Of a stretch of 64,000 bases of DNA, positions 18,053 through 27,279 are shown piece by piece. Within the stretch, counting starts at the first letter, position 1. The number at the start of each line of letters is the position of its first letter. Made by a program: the position numbers and the translations under genes. The stretch is from the NCBI GenBank assembly GCA_000824825.2, contig LM655175.1:103357-167356 (forward strand). Reading direction: 5' to 3'. The notes under the pieces were generated by a model. That model made no database searches, was not told the origin of the DNA, and was given only the letters and a program-made list of their open reading frames with translations. The DNA comes from Mesorhizobium sp. ORS 3324 (GTDB lineage Bacteria > Pseudomonadota > Alphaproteobacteria > Rhizobiales > Rhizobiaceae).

Positions 18053-19174
18053 TCAAAGAAGGGATTGGGTCGTCGGATCGAAGAGGCAAGCCCGCGCCAT
18101 GTCGATGCCGAGGGTCATCGTCTCGCCCGTGCGTGGCGCACTGTCCGGGTCGAAACGGCCGGTGACTTCGAGATCGCCGAAGCGAAGCACCGCCAAGGTC
18201 TCGGCACCCGTGGGCTCGACCAGCTCGACCGGGGCCTTCACCGCCGCAATGGCGCGCTTGCGGTGCTTCAAGTCGTCCGAAAAGCGGTAGATATGTTCCG
18301 GCCGCACGCCAAGCACGACGTTCCTCGGCGCGCCGGCCGGCACCGGCTGGGCAAGTTCCAACGCTGCCGTGCCGCCATCCACGGTCCGAACCGTGACGCA
18401 GGGCCGGCCCGCCCCGTCGCCGAGCTCGGCGGGAATGAAATTCATCGCCGGAGAGCCCATGAAGCCCGCGACGAACATGTTGGCGGGGCGGCTGTAGATC
18501 ATCTGCGCGGCGTCGAACTGCTGCACCGACCCCTGATGCATGACGGCAATGCGCGAAGCGAGCGTCATCGCCTCCACCTGGTCGTGGGTGACATAGACCG
18601 TGGTCTTGCCGACACGGTTGTGCAGCTTCTTGATCTCGGTGCGCATGTCGACGCGCAGCTTGGCATCGAGGTTGGAAAGCGGCTCGTCGAACAGGAAAAG
18701 CTTCGGGTCCCGCACCAGCGCCCGGCCCATGGCGACCCGCTGGCGCTGGCCGCCGGAGAGTTGCCCGGGCTTGCGGCCAAGCAGTACCTCGATCTGCAGC
18801 AGCGCCGCGACGTGCTTGACGGCTTCGGCCTGATCAGCCTTCGGCACGCCGCGGCTCTCCATGCCGAAGGTGATGTTCTGGCGCACGGTCATGGTCGGGT
18901 AGAGCGCATAGGACTGGAACACCATGGCGATGTCGCGGTCCTTTGGCGGCACGGAATTGACGAGCCGGTTGCCGATGAGGATTTCGCCCGACGTCACGCT
19001 TTCAAGTCCGGCGATCATGGCAAGCAGGGTGGACTTGCCGCAACCGGAAGGTCCGACGAGAGCGATGAACTCTCCCGGCTGCGCTTCGAGGTTGATGCCC
19101 TTCAAGACGTCCACGGCGCCGTAGCTCTTGTAGAGGTTACGAATGGTCAGGGCGGATAGGGATTGGCTGGTCAT
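18053..19174 (-). CDS. Sugar ABC transporter ATP-binding protein (UgpC/MalK type)
   Basis: A 373-residue CUT1 ATPase with Walker [10 protein letters not shown], signature [14 protein letters not shown], Walker [13 protein letters not shown] and THDQ. A C-terminal OB-fold regulatory domain (LGVRPEHIYRF) follows. It starts in an ATGA overlap with the upstream permease gene and powers the second importer of the window. Confidence 0.95.
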   Translation of the reverse strand: MTSQSLSALTIRNLYKSYGAVDVLKGINLEAQPGEFIALVGPSGCGKSTLLAMIAGLESVTSGEILIGNRLVNSVPPKDRDIAMVFQSYALYPTMTVRQNITFGMESRGVPKADQAEAVKHVAALLQIEVLLGRKPGQLSGGQRQRVAMGRALVRDPKLFLFDEPLSNLDAKLRVDMRTEIKKLHNRVGKTTVYVTHDQVEAMTLASRIAVMHQGSVQQFDAAQMIYSRPANMFVAGFMGSPAMNFIPAELGDGAGRPCVTVRTVDGGTAALELAQPVPAGAPRNVVLGVRPEHIYRFSDDLKHRKRAIAAVKAPVELVEPTGAETLAVLRFGDLEVTGRFDPDSAPRTGETMTLGIDMARACLFDPTTQSLL

Positions 19175-20067
19175 TTGATGGCGCCCTGTGTCAGACCGCG
19201 AACGAAGTATTTGCCGCCAAAGAGATAGATCAGGAGCGGCGGCAGCGCCCCGATCAGCACGGCGGCGCTCATCACGTCGTAGCTGCGGGCGGTCGTGCCG
19301 CTCGCCGTTAGCGCGACGAGCGCGGCTGTGATCGGCTGCGCCTGGCCGGACGTGAAGACCACGCCGAACAGATACTCGTTCCAGATGCCGGTGAACTGCC
19401 AGATGACGGTCACGATCAGGATGGGCGGCGACAGCGGCATTATGATCTTCCAGAAGATCCGCCAGAAGCCGGCGCCGTCGATGCGCGCCGCTTTGATGAG
19501 GTCGTCGGGGATGCCGACATAGTAGTTGCGGCAGAACAGGGTGGTGAAGGAAATTCCCTGGACGACATGCACCAGGATCAGGCCGTAGGTCGAGTTGGTC
19601 AGGCCGAGCTTTCCAAGAACGAATGCCCAGGGCATCAGCGCGATCTGCCCCGGCATGAAGACACCGAGCAGCATCAGGGTGAACAGGACCTCCGAGCCCT
19701 TGAAGCGCCATTTGGACAGCACGTAGCCGTTCACGGCGCCGAGCAGCGTGGAAATGATCGTCGCCGGAATGGTCATCCACAGCGAGTTCAGGAAATTCCG
19801 TTGCATCCCCTGGCAGGTGCCCGCGATGCAATAAGTGCTCCAGGCCTGCGCCCATGCCTCCAGCCGGAAGGTCCTTGGCAGCGAGATGAGCCCGTCGCGC
19901 GCGATCTCCGCCTGCTCGCGGAAGGAATTGAAGACAACCACGAAGAGCGGGATCAGATAGACTGCGGCGAAGACCGTGAGCAGGCCGTAGATCGCGAACC
20001 GGCTCCAGAAGTGCCTGCGGCTCGCTGCAGCCGCTTCCAGGTCGATGGCGGCGGCCCGTTCAGCCAT
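19171..20067 (-). CDS. Sugar ABC transporter permease (MalG type)
   Basis: A 298-residue permease with about six membrane segments and an EAA loop (DDLIKAARIDGAGFW). A loop with two cysteines (YCIAGTCQG, near residue 83) probably lies on the periplasmic side, as in glucose/mannose-type permeases. ATG 20067 overlaps the end of the upstream permease gene by 8 bases. Confidence 0.92.
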   Translation of the reverse strand: MAERAAAIDLEAAAASRRHFWSRFAIYGLLTVFAAVYLIPLFVVVFNSFREQAEIARDGLISLPRTFRLEAWAQAWSTYCIAGTCQGMQRNFLNSLWMTIPATIISTLLGAVNGYVLSKWRFKGSEVLFTLMLLGVFMPGQIALMPWAFVLGKLGLTNSTYGLILVHVVQGISFTTLFCRNYYVGIPDDLIKAARIDGAGFWRIFWKIIMPLSPPILIVTVIWQFTGIWNEYLFGVVFTSGQAQPITAALVALTASGTTARSYDVMSAAVLIGALPPLLIYLFGGKYFVRGLTQGAIK

Positions 20068-20995
20068 TTCCTGCCTCCGCCCGGCGGCGCCACACCACCC
20101 ACAGCGAATAGGGCACCAGCACCACGGCAAGTGCAGCCAGCATCATGACCGCGGCGGCCGCGCCCTCGCCGATCTCGCCACGCTGGAACATCAGATCGTA
20201 GACGTAGATCGCTGGGAACGTGGTCGAGATGCCCGGCCCGCCGCGGGTCAGGGCGGCGACGAGGTCGAACGTCTTGATGGCGAACTGAATCTGGATGACG
20301 GCGACCGCAAGGAAGATCGGCGCGATGGTTGGCAGAATGACCTTCCTGTAGGTGCGCACGACCGATGCGCCATCGATCTGCGCCGCCTTCACCAGATCCG
20401 GATCGACCGAGCGTAGGCCGGCCAGAAAGAGCGCCATGGCGAAACCGGAAGACTGCCAGACGCCGGTGATGATCACCGCATAGATCGCGTGGTTCCGATC
20501 GCTGGTGAGCGCGAAGCTGAAGTCGCTCCAGCCCAGCCCGCGCACCAGCGCCTGGATGCCGTCGACCGGATTGTAGAGCCAGCTCCAGACGGTGCCGGTG
20601 ACGATGAAGGAAACCGCCAGCGGGTAGAGGAAGATCGTCCGCCACACCGCCTCGCCGCGCACGCGCTGGTCGATCAGGATGGCCAGCAGCAGCCCGACCG
20701 CCATCGAGCCCACGATATAGAAGCCGCTGAAGAGGAAAAGGTTGGTGTAGGCGATGTTCCAGCGCCGGTTGGACCAGAGCGATACGTAGTTGTCGAGGCC
20801 CGCAAAGCCGTAGCTCGGCAAAAGTGTCGAGTCTGACAGCGACAGGTAGAGCGTCCAGCCCGTGAACACGAAGACATAGACGAAGCTCGCCGCGAGCGAA
20901 GGGGCGAGCACGAGGATCGGCACGATCGATCCCAGACGATCCCGCCACGAGCGGGCGGGCACGGCTATCGGAACGGAAAGGTCGTGGATGGACAT
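20060..20995 (-). CDS. Sugar ABC transporter permease (MalF type)
   Basis: A 311-residue permease with about six membrane segments (first at about residues 25-45, VPILVLAPSLAASFVYVF) and an EAA loop (DLVKAAQIDGASVVR). ATG 20995 (MSIHDLSVPI) is preferred; the upstream open frame is Arg/Pro-rich and looks non-coding. Partner of the MalG-type permease downstream. Confidence 0.92.
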   Translation of the reverse strand: MSIHDLSVPIAVPARSWRDRLGSIVPILVLAPSLAASFVYVFVFTGWTLYLSLSDSTLLPSYGFAGLDNYVSLWSNRRWNIAYTNLFLFSGFYIVGSMAVGLLLAILIDQRVRGEAVWRTIFLYPLAVSFIVTGTVWSWLYNPVDGIQALVRGLGWSDFSFALTSDRNHAIYAVIITGVWQSSGFAMALFLAGLRSVDPDLVKAAQIDGASVVRTYRKVILPTIAPIFLAVAVIQIQFAIKTFDLVAALTRGGPGISTTFPAIYVYDLMFQRGEIGEGAAAAVMMLAALAVVLVPYSLWVVWRRRAEAGNG

Positions 20996-21050
20996 TGGGC
21001 TTCCTGCCGGCCGGGCGCCGGCGCGATGTCGCGCCGGCGCTCTCCGCACG

Positions 21051-22316
21051 TCATTCCTGCGCTTCGGCGGCGTCGGCCATGGCGTTGGCCGCATCCTTGG
21101 CGGACATGTTCGGCGTCGCGACAAATTCTGTGATCGTGTCCATGATGGCGCCGCGGACCTTTTGCGGGATGGTCATGTTGTGGGCCATTGAGCGGACCAG
21201 CGTGCCCGCCTCGATCGAGGCCTGCAGGTCCTTCTGGGACTTCTGCTGGCAGGGATTGAAGCCCTTCGACAGATCGACGTCGAGGCGCGCCGGGATCGAG
21301 CCCTTGGCCTGGTTGAAGACGGTCTGGAACTCCGGCGACAGGATGGTGCTGGCGAGCAGCTTCTGGCCCTCCACATAGTCGGGATCCTTCTGCTGGAAGA
21401 ACACGACGGAATCGGAGTTCAGGATGAAGCCGGGCTTGCCCCAGTCGGTCGGCGCCTGGGCGCAGACATAGTCCGTTCCTTCCTTGAAGCCGGCGGCGGT
21501 AAGCAGGCCGATCGTCCAGTCGCCCATGATGTGGAAGGCCGCCTCGCCGCGGCCGACGAGAGCCGACATCGAATCCCAGTCGCGGCCGTTCATGCCGGGG
21601 TCCATGTATTTGGACGTCATGATGCGGAATTGCTCGAAGGCCTTGACCATGCCGTCGCTGCGCATGGCGTCTACGTTGCCTTCGACGAAGGCCTTGCGAT
21701 AGAGGTCGAGGTCCTGGCCGTAGACGACGACTTCAAAGACGGTGGAATCGGTCCAGTCGGCGGTCGAGTGCGAGATGCAGATCTTGCCGCTAGCCACGAT
21801 CTTGTCGCAGGCTGCGTTGAATTCCGCCCAGGTCTTCGGAACCTCGGTCACGCCGGCGGCCTGCATGACTTTTGGCGATGCCCATATCCAGTTGATGCGG
21901 TGGATGTTCATCGGCGCCGCCACCCACTTGCCGCTCGGCTTCATCACCGGCAGCAATTCCGGCGCCACCACCTTTTCCCAATTCTCCGCCTTCGCGAGAT
22001 CATCCAGATCGGCGGTCATGCCGGTCTTGTTCCATTCAGCGATCTCGGGACCCTTGAGCTGAACCGCCGGCGGAGCATTGCCTGCGATCACGTCGGCGCG
22101 CAGCTTGGCAAGCGTGTTGGCGGTATGGCCGGCGATCGAGGTCTGCTGCCATTTTCCGCCCTTCGCCTCGAACATCTCGCCAAGCTTGGCGATGGCCTGC
22201 GCGTCCGATCCGGTCGCCCATTGGTGGAGCAGATTGGTCTTCGGCTCGGCGAGTGCTGTGTTTGCAAGAAAGGCAAATGCCGCCGTAGCGACAAGGGTCG
22301 CCCTCAGATATCTCAT
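21051..22316 (-). CDS. Extracellular sugar-binding protein (Sec signal)
   Basis: A 421-residue family 1 solute-binding protein. The Sec signal peptide is MRYLRATLVATAAFAFLA and is cleaved near ALAEP (residue 24). The mature protein (HQWATGSDAQAI, NIHRINWIW, GEAAFHIMGDW) resembles glucose/mannose-type binding proteins. ATG 22316 has GGGAG at good spacing. First gene of the sugar operon, and divergent from a ROK regulator that probably controls it. Confidence 0.92.
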   Translation of the reverse strand: MRYLRATLVATAAFAFLANTALAEPKTNLLHQWATGSDAQAIAKLGEMFEAKGGKWQQTSIAGHTANTLAKLRADVIAGNAPPAVQLKGPEIAEWNKTGMTADLDDLAKAENWEKVVAPELLPVMKPSGKWVAAPMNIHRINWIWASPKVMQAAGVTEVPKTWAEFNAACDKIVASGKICISHSTADWTDSTVFEVVVYGQDLDLYRKAFVEGNVDAMRSDGMVKAFEQFRIMTSKYMDPGMNGRDWDSMSALVGRGEAAFHIMGDWTIGLLTAAGFKEGTDYVCAQAPTDWGKPGFILNSDSVVFFQQKDPDYVEGQKLLASTILSPEFQTVFNQAKGSIPARLDVDLSKGFNPCQQKSQKDLQASIEAGTLVRSMAHNMTIPQKVRGAIMDTITEFVATPNMSAKDAANAMADAAEAQE

Positions 22317-22392
22317 CGTCTCACTCCCATTTGATTTCAGCACGGTTCATCACGACCGTTTCGTCGAGACCGCCCGCGCACCACAGAAGGCC

Positions 22393-22408
22393 TCTAGTTT
22401 TTTCTAGA
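22393..22408. promoter_or_regulatory. Inverted-repeat operator candidate between sugar operon and ROK gene
   Basis: TCTAG, six T residues and CTAGA form a perfect 5-base inverted repeat with a 6-base spacer, lying in the divergent intergenic region 77 bases before the binding-protein start and 43 bases before the ROK start. The layout (inverted halves around a T-rich 6-base spacer) is also seen at 60911-60928 before the other ROK gene. Confidence 0.5.
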
Positions 22409-22450
22409 ATGATCAAATACGATCGACAGTCAAGGAGTTTTAAGACGAAA

Positions 22451-23647
22451 ATGACAAAAAGCCTGCTCAGATCGCTGCTGGACGGTCAACCTCCGGGCAC
22501 GCCTGAAAGTCTGATTGTCCGCTGTCTCAGCCAGCGCGGCGCCATTTCCGCCGCGCAGATCGCCCGGCTCACGGGCTTGGCCCGCTCGACCGTCTCCACG
22601 GCTTTGACTGGTCTGAAGAAGTCGGGGATTGTGGTGGAACTGGCGGCGGCTGACGAAACGGCCAAAGGCGTCGGCCGGCCGCCGGCGACGCTGACGCTCA
22701 ATCCTGAAGCCGGCACCTGCGTTGGCGTTCATCTTAGTCTTGACGAGATACGGGTCGCTGTGGCCGACGTCTCGCATTCATTCATTTCTGAAAAAACTAT
22801 TCCCCTCGGCCTGGATTATCCTCCGGACCGGGCGGCAAAGCTCACCAAGGCGGCGATCGCGCAATGCTACGAGGAGAACAGCTTGTCTGCGTCCGGCCTC
22901 CTGGGTGTCGGGGTTTCTGTGTCGGGACCGGTCAGCCCCGAAGGCTTCGTCCAGCGGGCCAGCATCGTTCCCACTTGGGCTGGCGTCAACATCCGACATG
23001 TCTTTGGGCCGGTGCTGGAGCAGCCGATCTTTGCAGCCAATGAAAGCAACTGCGCCGCCATTGCCGAGATGATGTGGGGCGCCGCCGTCGGTTACGAGGA
23101 CTTTGTCCTGTTCAAGATCGACCTCGGGGTCGGCGGTGCGATCGTCCAGCACGGACGCGTCGTGACCGGAATTGCCGGCGGCGCGGGCGAATTCGGTCAC
23201 ATGAGCATCGATCCATCGGGCGATCTTTGCCGCTGCGGCAATCGAGGCTGCCTGGAACTCTACGCCAGTTTCAACCGGCCGTTGGAGCAGATCGCGCGCG
23301 TGACGGGCCGGCGCGTCACGATGGACGACGTGATCCGCATGGCCGAACAGGGGGATGTCGGAGCATTGCGCATGATCGAGGATACGGCCGAAATGGCGGG
23401 CCGCGGCCTGGGCATGATCGGATCCGTTCTGAACCCGCCCCTCATCATCATCGGAGGACGCATGGCGCTCGCCGGCGACATCCTGCTTACGCCCCTCATT
23501 GCAGCCTATGAACGGCACACCCTAATCAAGGCGCGGGATGTCGCCCCCGACAGGCGCACGCGAATAATCATCGGCAAGCACACCGAAAACGATGTGCTGC
23601 TTGGAGCCGTCGGCCTCGTCCTGAGCCATTACGGGCGACTTCAATAG
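22451..23647 (+). CDS. ROK family transcriptional regulator
   Basis: A 398-residue NagC/XylR-type repressor. An N-terminal winged helix (about residues 15-75; ISAAQIARLTGLARSTVS) precedes a ROK sugar-kinase-like domain. The zinc-binding cysteine cluster CRCGNRGCLE and the sugar-binding GEFGHM are intact. It probably represses the divergent sugar operon. ATG 22451 follows AAGGAG, with longer spacing than ideal; an upstream ATG at 22409 is possible but would abut the inverted repeat. Confidence 0.9.
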   Translation: MTKSLLRSLLDGQPPGTPESLIVRCLSQRGAISAAQIARLTGLARSTVSTALTGLKKSGIVVELAAADETAKGVGRPPATLTLNPEAGTCVGVHLSLDEIRVAVADVSHSFISEKTIPLGLDYPPDRAAKLTKAAIAQCYEENSLSASGLLGVGVSVSGPVSPEGFVQRASIVPTWAGVNIRHVFGPVLEQPIFAANESNCAAIAEMMWGAAVGYEDFVLFKIDLGVGGAIVQHGRVVTGIAGGAGEFGHMSIDPSGDLCRCGNRGCLELYASFNRPLEQIARVTGRRVTMDDVIRMAEQGDVGALRMIEDTAEMAGRGLGMIGSVLNPPLIIIGGRMALAGDILLTPLIAAYERHTLIKARDVAPDRRTRIIIGKHTENDVLLGAVGLVLSHYGRLQ

Positions 23648-23732
23648 CCATAGGGACTGGCGAGGACTGCGCCAGGGGAAGGATAGTACGAAGCACCGCG
23701 AGTTAAGCCTTATGCCGCGACAGCGCCCCCTT

Positions 23733-23860
23733 TAGAGCAATTCCAGGAAAAGTGTGTAACGGTCGGGCTCGGCGGCTTCGCCGTAGCCTTCCGTCCGGAA
23801 TTGCGTAAAAACAAACAGTTAAAGCAGTTCAGCGTTTCCGTGAAACGATCAACTGCTCTA
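23733..23860. repeat. Dispersed repeat (AGAGCAATTCC family), copy 1
   Basis: A 128-base element bounded by TAGAGCA and TGCTCTA. Inside, AATTCCAGGAAAAGTG and CCGGAATTGCG can pair, and a second stem TTTCCGTGAAA follows. Related copies are at 34186, 49619, 55417 and 59546. Here it fills the gap between the ROK gene and the end of bdhA (convergent). Confidence 0.75.
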
Positions 23861-23871
23861 GGGAAGCGCGC

Positions 23872-24660
23872 TTACTGCGCCGTCCAGCCGCCATCCATCG
23901 GCAAGGTCGTGCCGGTCATCTGCTTGGCGGCGTCCGAGCACAGGAACAAGGTCAGCGCAGCAAGCTCTTCGACGGTGACAAATTCCTTGGTCGGCTGCGC
24001 GGCTAAAAGCACGTCGTGCTTGACCTGCTCCTCGGTCATGCCGCGCGCCTTCATCGTGTCGGGGATCTGCTTCTCGACCAGCGGCGTCCAGACATAGCCG
24101 GGAGCGATCGCGTTGACCGTGATGCCGTCCTGCGCCACTTCCAGCGCCACCGTCTTGGTCAGGCCGGCGATGCCGTGCTTGGCCGAGACGTAGGCCGACT
24201 TGAACGGCGAGGCGACCAGCGCATGGGCCGAGGCCGTGTTGATGATGCGGCCCCATTTGCGCCGCTTCATGCCGGGCAGCACCGCCTTGATGGCGTAGAA
24301 GGCGGCCAGCAGGTTGATGCGGATGATCGCCTCCCACTTGTCGTCGGGAAACTCGTCGATCGGCGCGACGTGCTGGATGCCGGCATTGTTGACCAGTATG
24401 TCGAGGCTGCCGAACGCTTCTTCGGCCTCGTGGACCATGGCGGTGACCGCGGCGCCGTCCATCATGTTGGCGCCCGAGTAGCGGCATTTGACGCCGAAGT
24501 CCTTCTCGATGCCGGCGCGCTCTTGCTCGATCGCCACGGCGTCGCCCAGGCCATTGATGGTGACGTTTGCGCCCTCGGCGGCAAAGGCGCGGGCGATTGC
24601 CAGGCCGATGCCGCTGGTCGAGCCGGTTACGAGCGCATTCTTCGAAGACAGGGAACCCAT
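23872..24660 (-). CDS. bdhA: 3-hydroxybutyrate dehydrogenase
   Basis: A 262-residue SDR enzyme that interconverts D-3-hydroxybutyrate and acetoacetate with NAD, part of polyhydroxybutyrate turnover. It has TGSTSGIG, NNAGIQHVAPI (characteristic of BdhA proteins), NTASAHALVAS, YVSAK, and the substrate-lid stretch WTPLVEKQI. It is divergent from acetoacetate decarboxylase, whose substrate is the product of this enzyme. Confidence 0.93.
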   Translation of the reverse strand: MGSLSSKNALVTGSTSGIGLAIARAFAAEGANVTINGLGDAVAIEQERAGIEKDFGVKCRYSGANMMDGAAVTAMVHEAEEAFGSLDILVNNAGIQHVAPIDEFPDDKWEAIIRINLLAAFYAIKAVLPGMKRRKWGRIINTASAHALVASPFKSAYVSAKHGIAGLTKTVALEVAQDGITVNAIAPGYVWTPLVEKQIPDTMKARGMTEEQVKHDVLLAAQPTKEFVTVEELAALTLFLCSDAAKQMTGTTLPMDGGWTAQ

Positions 24661-24884
24661 GGGAGATCTCGCGACAGGTGGCAGGAGCTATAGGCGCACA
24701 TAGTTTGTGCGTCGCAACATAACAATGCCATGACCATATGTCGCTGCGATTACAATGTTGTGATGCTGCCGCAGAGCCAGAAAGCTGGCGAGCGAGGGGG
24801 TGACATGGCAGTGTCATGGTGCCGTGCAACAAACTTCCCCTGCGCATCTCGCGCATGTCATTCCTGAACCGATGGGTGAGCAGC

Positions 24885-25673
24885 TTGGAAATCGCTGATG
24901 TCGTGAAGCGCGCCTATGCCATGCCGCTCACCAATCCATCCTTCCCGCCGGGGCCCTACCGTTTCTTCGACCGCGAGTACATCATCATCACCTACCGCAC
25001 GACGCGCGAGGCCCTGGAGGCGGTGGTGCCGGCGCCGCTGGAGATCGATGAGCCGCTGGTCAAGTACGAGTTCATCCGCATGCCGGATTCGACCGGCTTC
25101 GGCGACTATACCGAGACCGGCCAGGTGATCCCGGTGCGCTTCGGCGGGCAGCATGGCGGCTATGTCCATTCCATGTATCTCGACGACGACGCGCCGATCG
25201 CCGGCGGCCGCGAGCTCTGGGGTTTCCCGAAGAAGCTCGCCAGCCCCAAGATCGTGCATGAGGGCGAAGTGGTGGTGGGCACGCTCCACTATGGCAGCGT
25301 TCTGTGCGCCACCGGAACCATGGGCTACAAGCATCGCGAGGCCGACCACGATTCCGTGCTCGCCTCGCTCGCCGCGCCCAACTTCCTGATCAAGATCATC
25401 CCGCATGTCGACGGAAGCCCGCGCATCTGCGAGCTGGTGCGCTACTACCTCACCGACGTGACACTGAAGGAAGCCTGGACGGCGCCGGCCGCGCTCGACC
25501 TCCGGCCGCACGTCATGGCCGACGTGGCCAAGCTGCCGGTGCTCGAGGTCGTCTCGGCCGTCCACTTCACCGCCGACCTGACGCTCGGGCTGGGCGAGGT
25601 CGTCCACGACTATCTCGCCGATCGCAACCAGTCCGCCGCCAGCGCAATCCAGCCGGAGAAGGCTCGTGCTTGA
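24885..25673 (+). CDS. adc: Acetoacetate decarboxylase
   Basis: A 262-residue enzyme that converts acetoacetate to acetone and CO2. The motif [10 protein letters not shown] carries the Schiff-base lysine near residue 116 and its pKa-lowering neighbour, matching the classical clostridial enzyme. The start is uncertain: the family-like N-terminus ([12 protein letters not shown]) points to TTG at 24885, while an ATG at 24855 adds ten residues. It overlaps the patatin gene by 8 bases. Confidence 0.9.
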   Translation: MEIADVVKRAYAMPLTNPSFPPGPYRFFDREYIIITYRTTREALEAVVPAPLEIDEPLVKYEFIRMPDSTGFGDYTETGQVIPVRFGGQHGGYVHSMYLDDDAPIAGGRELWGFPKKLASPKIVHEGEVVVGTLHYGSVLCATGTMGYKHREADHDSVLASLAAPNFLIKIIPHVDGSPRICELVRYYLTDVTLKEAWTAPAALDLRPHVMADVAKLPVLEVVSAVHFTADLTLGLGEVVHDYLADRNQSAASAIQPEKARA

Positions 25674-26826
25674 ACGCACCCGGAACAAGACGGTCGCCGC
25701 CACCATCGAGGAAATTACCGCGCAGTATGACCGCATCGCCCTGGTGTTCCAGGGCGGCGGCGCGCTCGGCGCCTATCAGGCCGGCGTCTATCAGGCGCTT
25801 TCCGACGCCGGTTGCGAGCCGACCTGGCTCTCCGGCGTTTCGATCGGCGCCATCAACGCCTCGATCATCGCCGGCAACGAGCCGAGCCGTCGCCTGCAGC
25901 GGCTGGAACAGTTCTGGCAGACGGTCTCCGGCCGCAAGATCTGGACCTACACGCCGGAAGGCGACATCTATCGCGACATCCGCAACCGCACCTCGTCATG
26001 GATGACGATGACCATGGGCCAGCCCGGCTTCTTCAAGCCGCGCAGTCCCAACCCGTGGTTCCAGCCGCCCGGCGCGGATGGCGCAACCAGCTTTTACGAC
26101 ACCGCCGAATTGAAGGACACGCTGGAGAGCCTGATCGATTTCGATGTGCTGAACGACGGCAAGAAGCGCTTAAGCGTCGGCGCGGTCAATGTCAGGACCG
26201 GCAACTTCGTCTATTTCGACACCGATAAGGTGCGCATCGGGCCGGAGCACATCATGGCGAGCGGCGCGCTGCCGCCGGCCTTTCCCTCGATCCGCATCGA
26301 GGGCGAGTATTACTGGGACGGCGGCATCGTCTCCAACACGCCGCTGCAATATCTGCTCGACCAGGAAGAGGACCGCTCCTCGCTGGTGTTCCAGGTCGAT
26401 CTGTTCAGCGCCCGCGGCGCGCTGCCGCGCGGCATGGCCGACGTGCTGTCGCGCCACAAGGACATCATGTATTCGAGCCGCACACGCCAGAACACCGACA
26501 ATTTCCAGCGCATCCATGCGCTCAAGATGAAGCTTCTCGATGCCCTCAAGCGCGTTCCGCCGGAGCAGCTCAGGGACGGTGAGAGGGAACTGATCGCCGA
26601 CTATTCCGACGCCGGCGTGGTCAACATCGTCCACCTGATCTACCAGCACAAAAGCTATGAGGGCCACGCCAAGGACTATGAGTTCTCGGGCACCTCGATG
26701 CGCGAGCACTGGGAGATGGGCTTGGAGGACACCGAGCGCACGCTGCGCCACAAGCAGTGGCTGATGCTGCCGACCAATGCCGAGGGCGTCACCATCCACG
26801 ACCTGCATCGCGAAGACCCGACGTAG
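25666..26826 (+). CDS. Patatin-like phospholipase/hydrolase (DUF3734 type)
   Basis: A 386-residue lipid acyl hydrolase. It has the oxyanion-hole GGGALGAY (about residue 30), the nucleophile serine 59 in GVSIG, and the catalytic Asp in DGG. A C-terminal DUF3734-like extension follows (about residues 285-375). GTG start at 25666 overlaps the acetoacetate decarboxylase stop, so the two are translationally coupled. With bdhA it suggests mobilisation of storage polyester or lipid, but whether it acts on PHB, phospholipid or another ester is unknown. Confidence 0.9.
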   Translation: MLERTRNKTVAATIEEITAQYDRIALVFQGGGALGAYQAGVYQALSDAGCEPTWLSGVSIGAINASIIAGNEPSRRLQRLEQFWQTVSGRKIWTYTPEGDIYRDIRNRTSSWMTMTMGQPGFFKPRSPNPWFQPPGADGATSFYDTAELKDTLESLIDFDVLNDGKKRLSVGAVNVRTGNFVYFDTDKVRIGPEHIMASGALPPAFPSIRIEGEYYWDGGIVSNTPLQYLLDQEEDRSSLVFQVDLFSARGALPRGMADVLSRHKDIMYSSRTRQNTDNFQRIHALKMKLLDALKRVPPEQLRDGERELIADYSDAGVVNIVHLIYQHKSYEGHAKDYEFSGTSMREHWEMGLEDTERTLRHKQWLMLPTNAEGVTIHDLHREDPT

Positions 26827-26934
26827 CCAGCCCTGCGACGCTGCTTTTCACCGGTATCATATTTGTTGACGGTGAGAATCCGGTCGTTCGATTGAGCGGA
26901 TCGACGTCCGAGATTGACGAAGCCCTTCCTCGCG

Positions 26935-27132
26935 TCGTCATCCACGGGCGAAGCAGCCGCGAAGCGGCGTCGCGCAGACCCGAGGATCCATTCCGTGACC
27001 TGGCGCGAAGGGTAAAGGCGGCGCAGAACAGAGGTCGTTCTGCACCGCCGTGACGCATATAGGTAACGGAATGGATCCTATGGTCTGCGCTGCGTCGCTT
27101 TGCTCCTTGCTCCGCCATAGGATGACGACGCG
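26935..27132. repeat. Long inverted repeat element in a 453-base gap (family B, copy 1)
   Basis: The gap 26827-27279 has no gene. Most of it is an imperfect inverted repeat of about 65-base arms: GTCATCCACGGGCG and GGATCCATTCCGT on the left, ACGGAATGGATCC and CATAGGATGACGACG on the right. A related element sits at 62431-62616. It lies between two convergent genes and may also act as a transcription barrier. Confidence 0.7.
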
Positions 27133-27279
27133 ATGGGCGCTTCGTTTATCTCCGATGCGCCACCGTCGACACAACAAATACGTCCTATGAGGCCTGTGTT
27201 CCCGAACAGCTGGCTTCGCCCAAAGAAAAGGGAGCGCCGATGACCGGCGCTGCCTTCTTTTGGAAGCACGATCCGCCGC

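Noticed and set aside
26827..27279. Possible gene or RNA in the 453-base gap after the patatin gene
   Set aside because: The short open frames there are the two arms of an inverted repeat and have no ribosome-binding sites; no tRNA-like fold is apparent.
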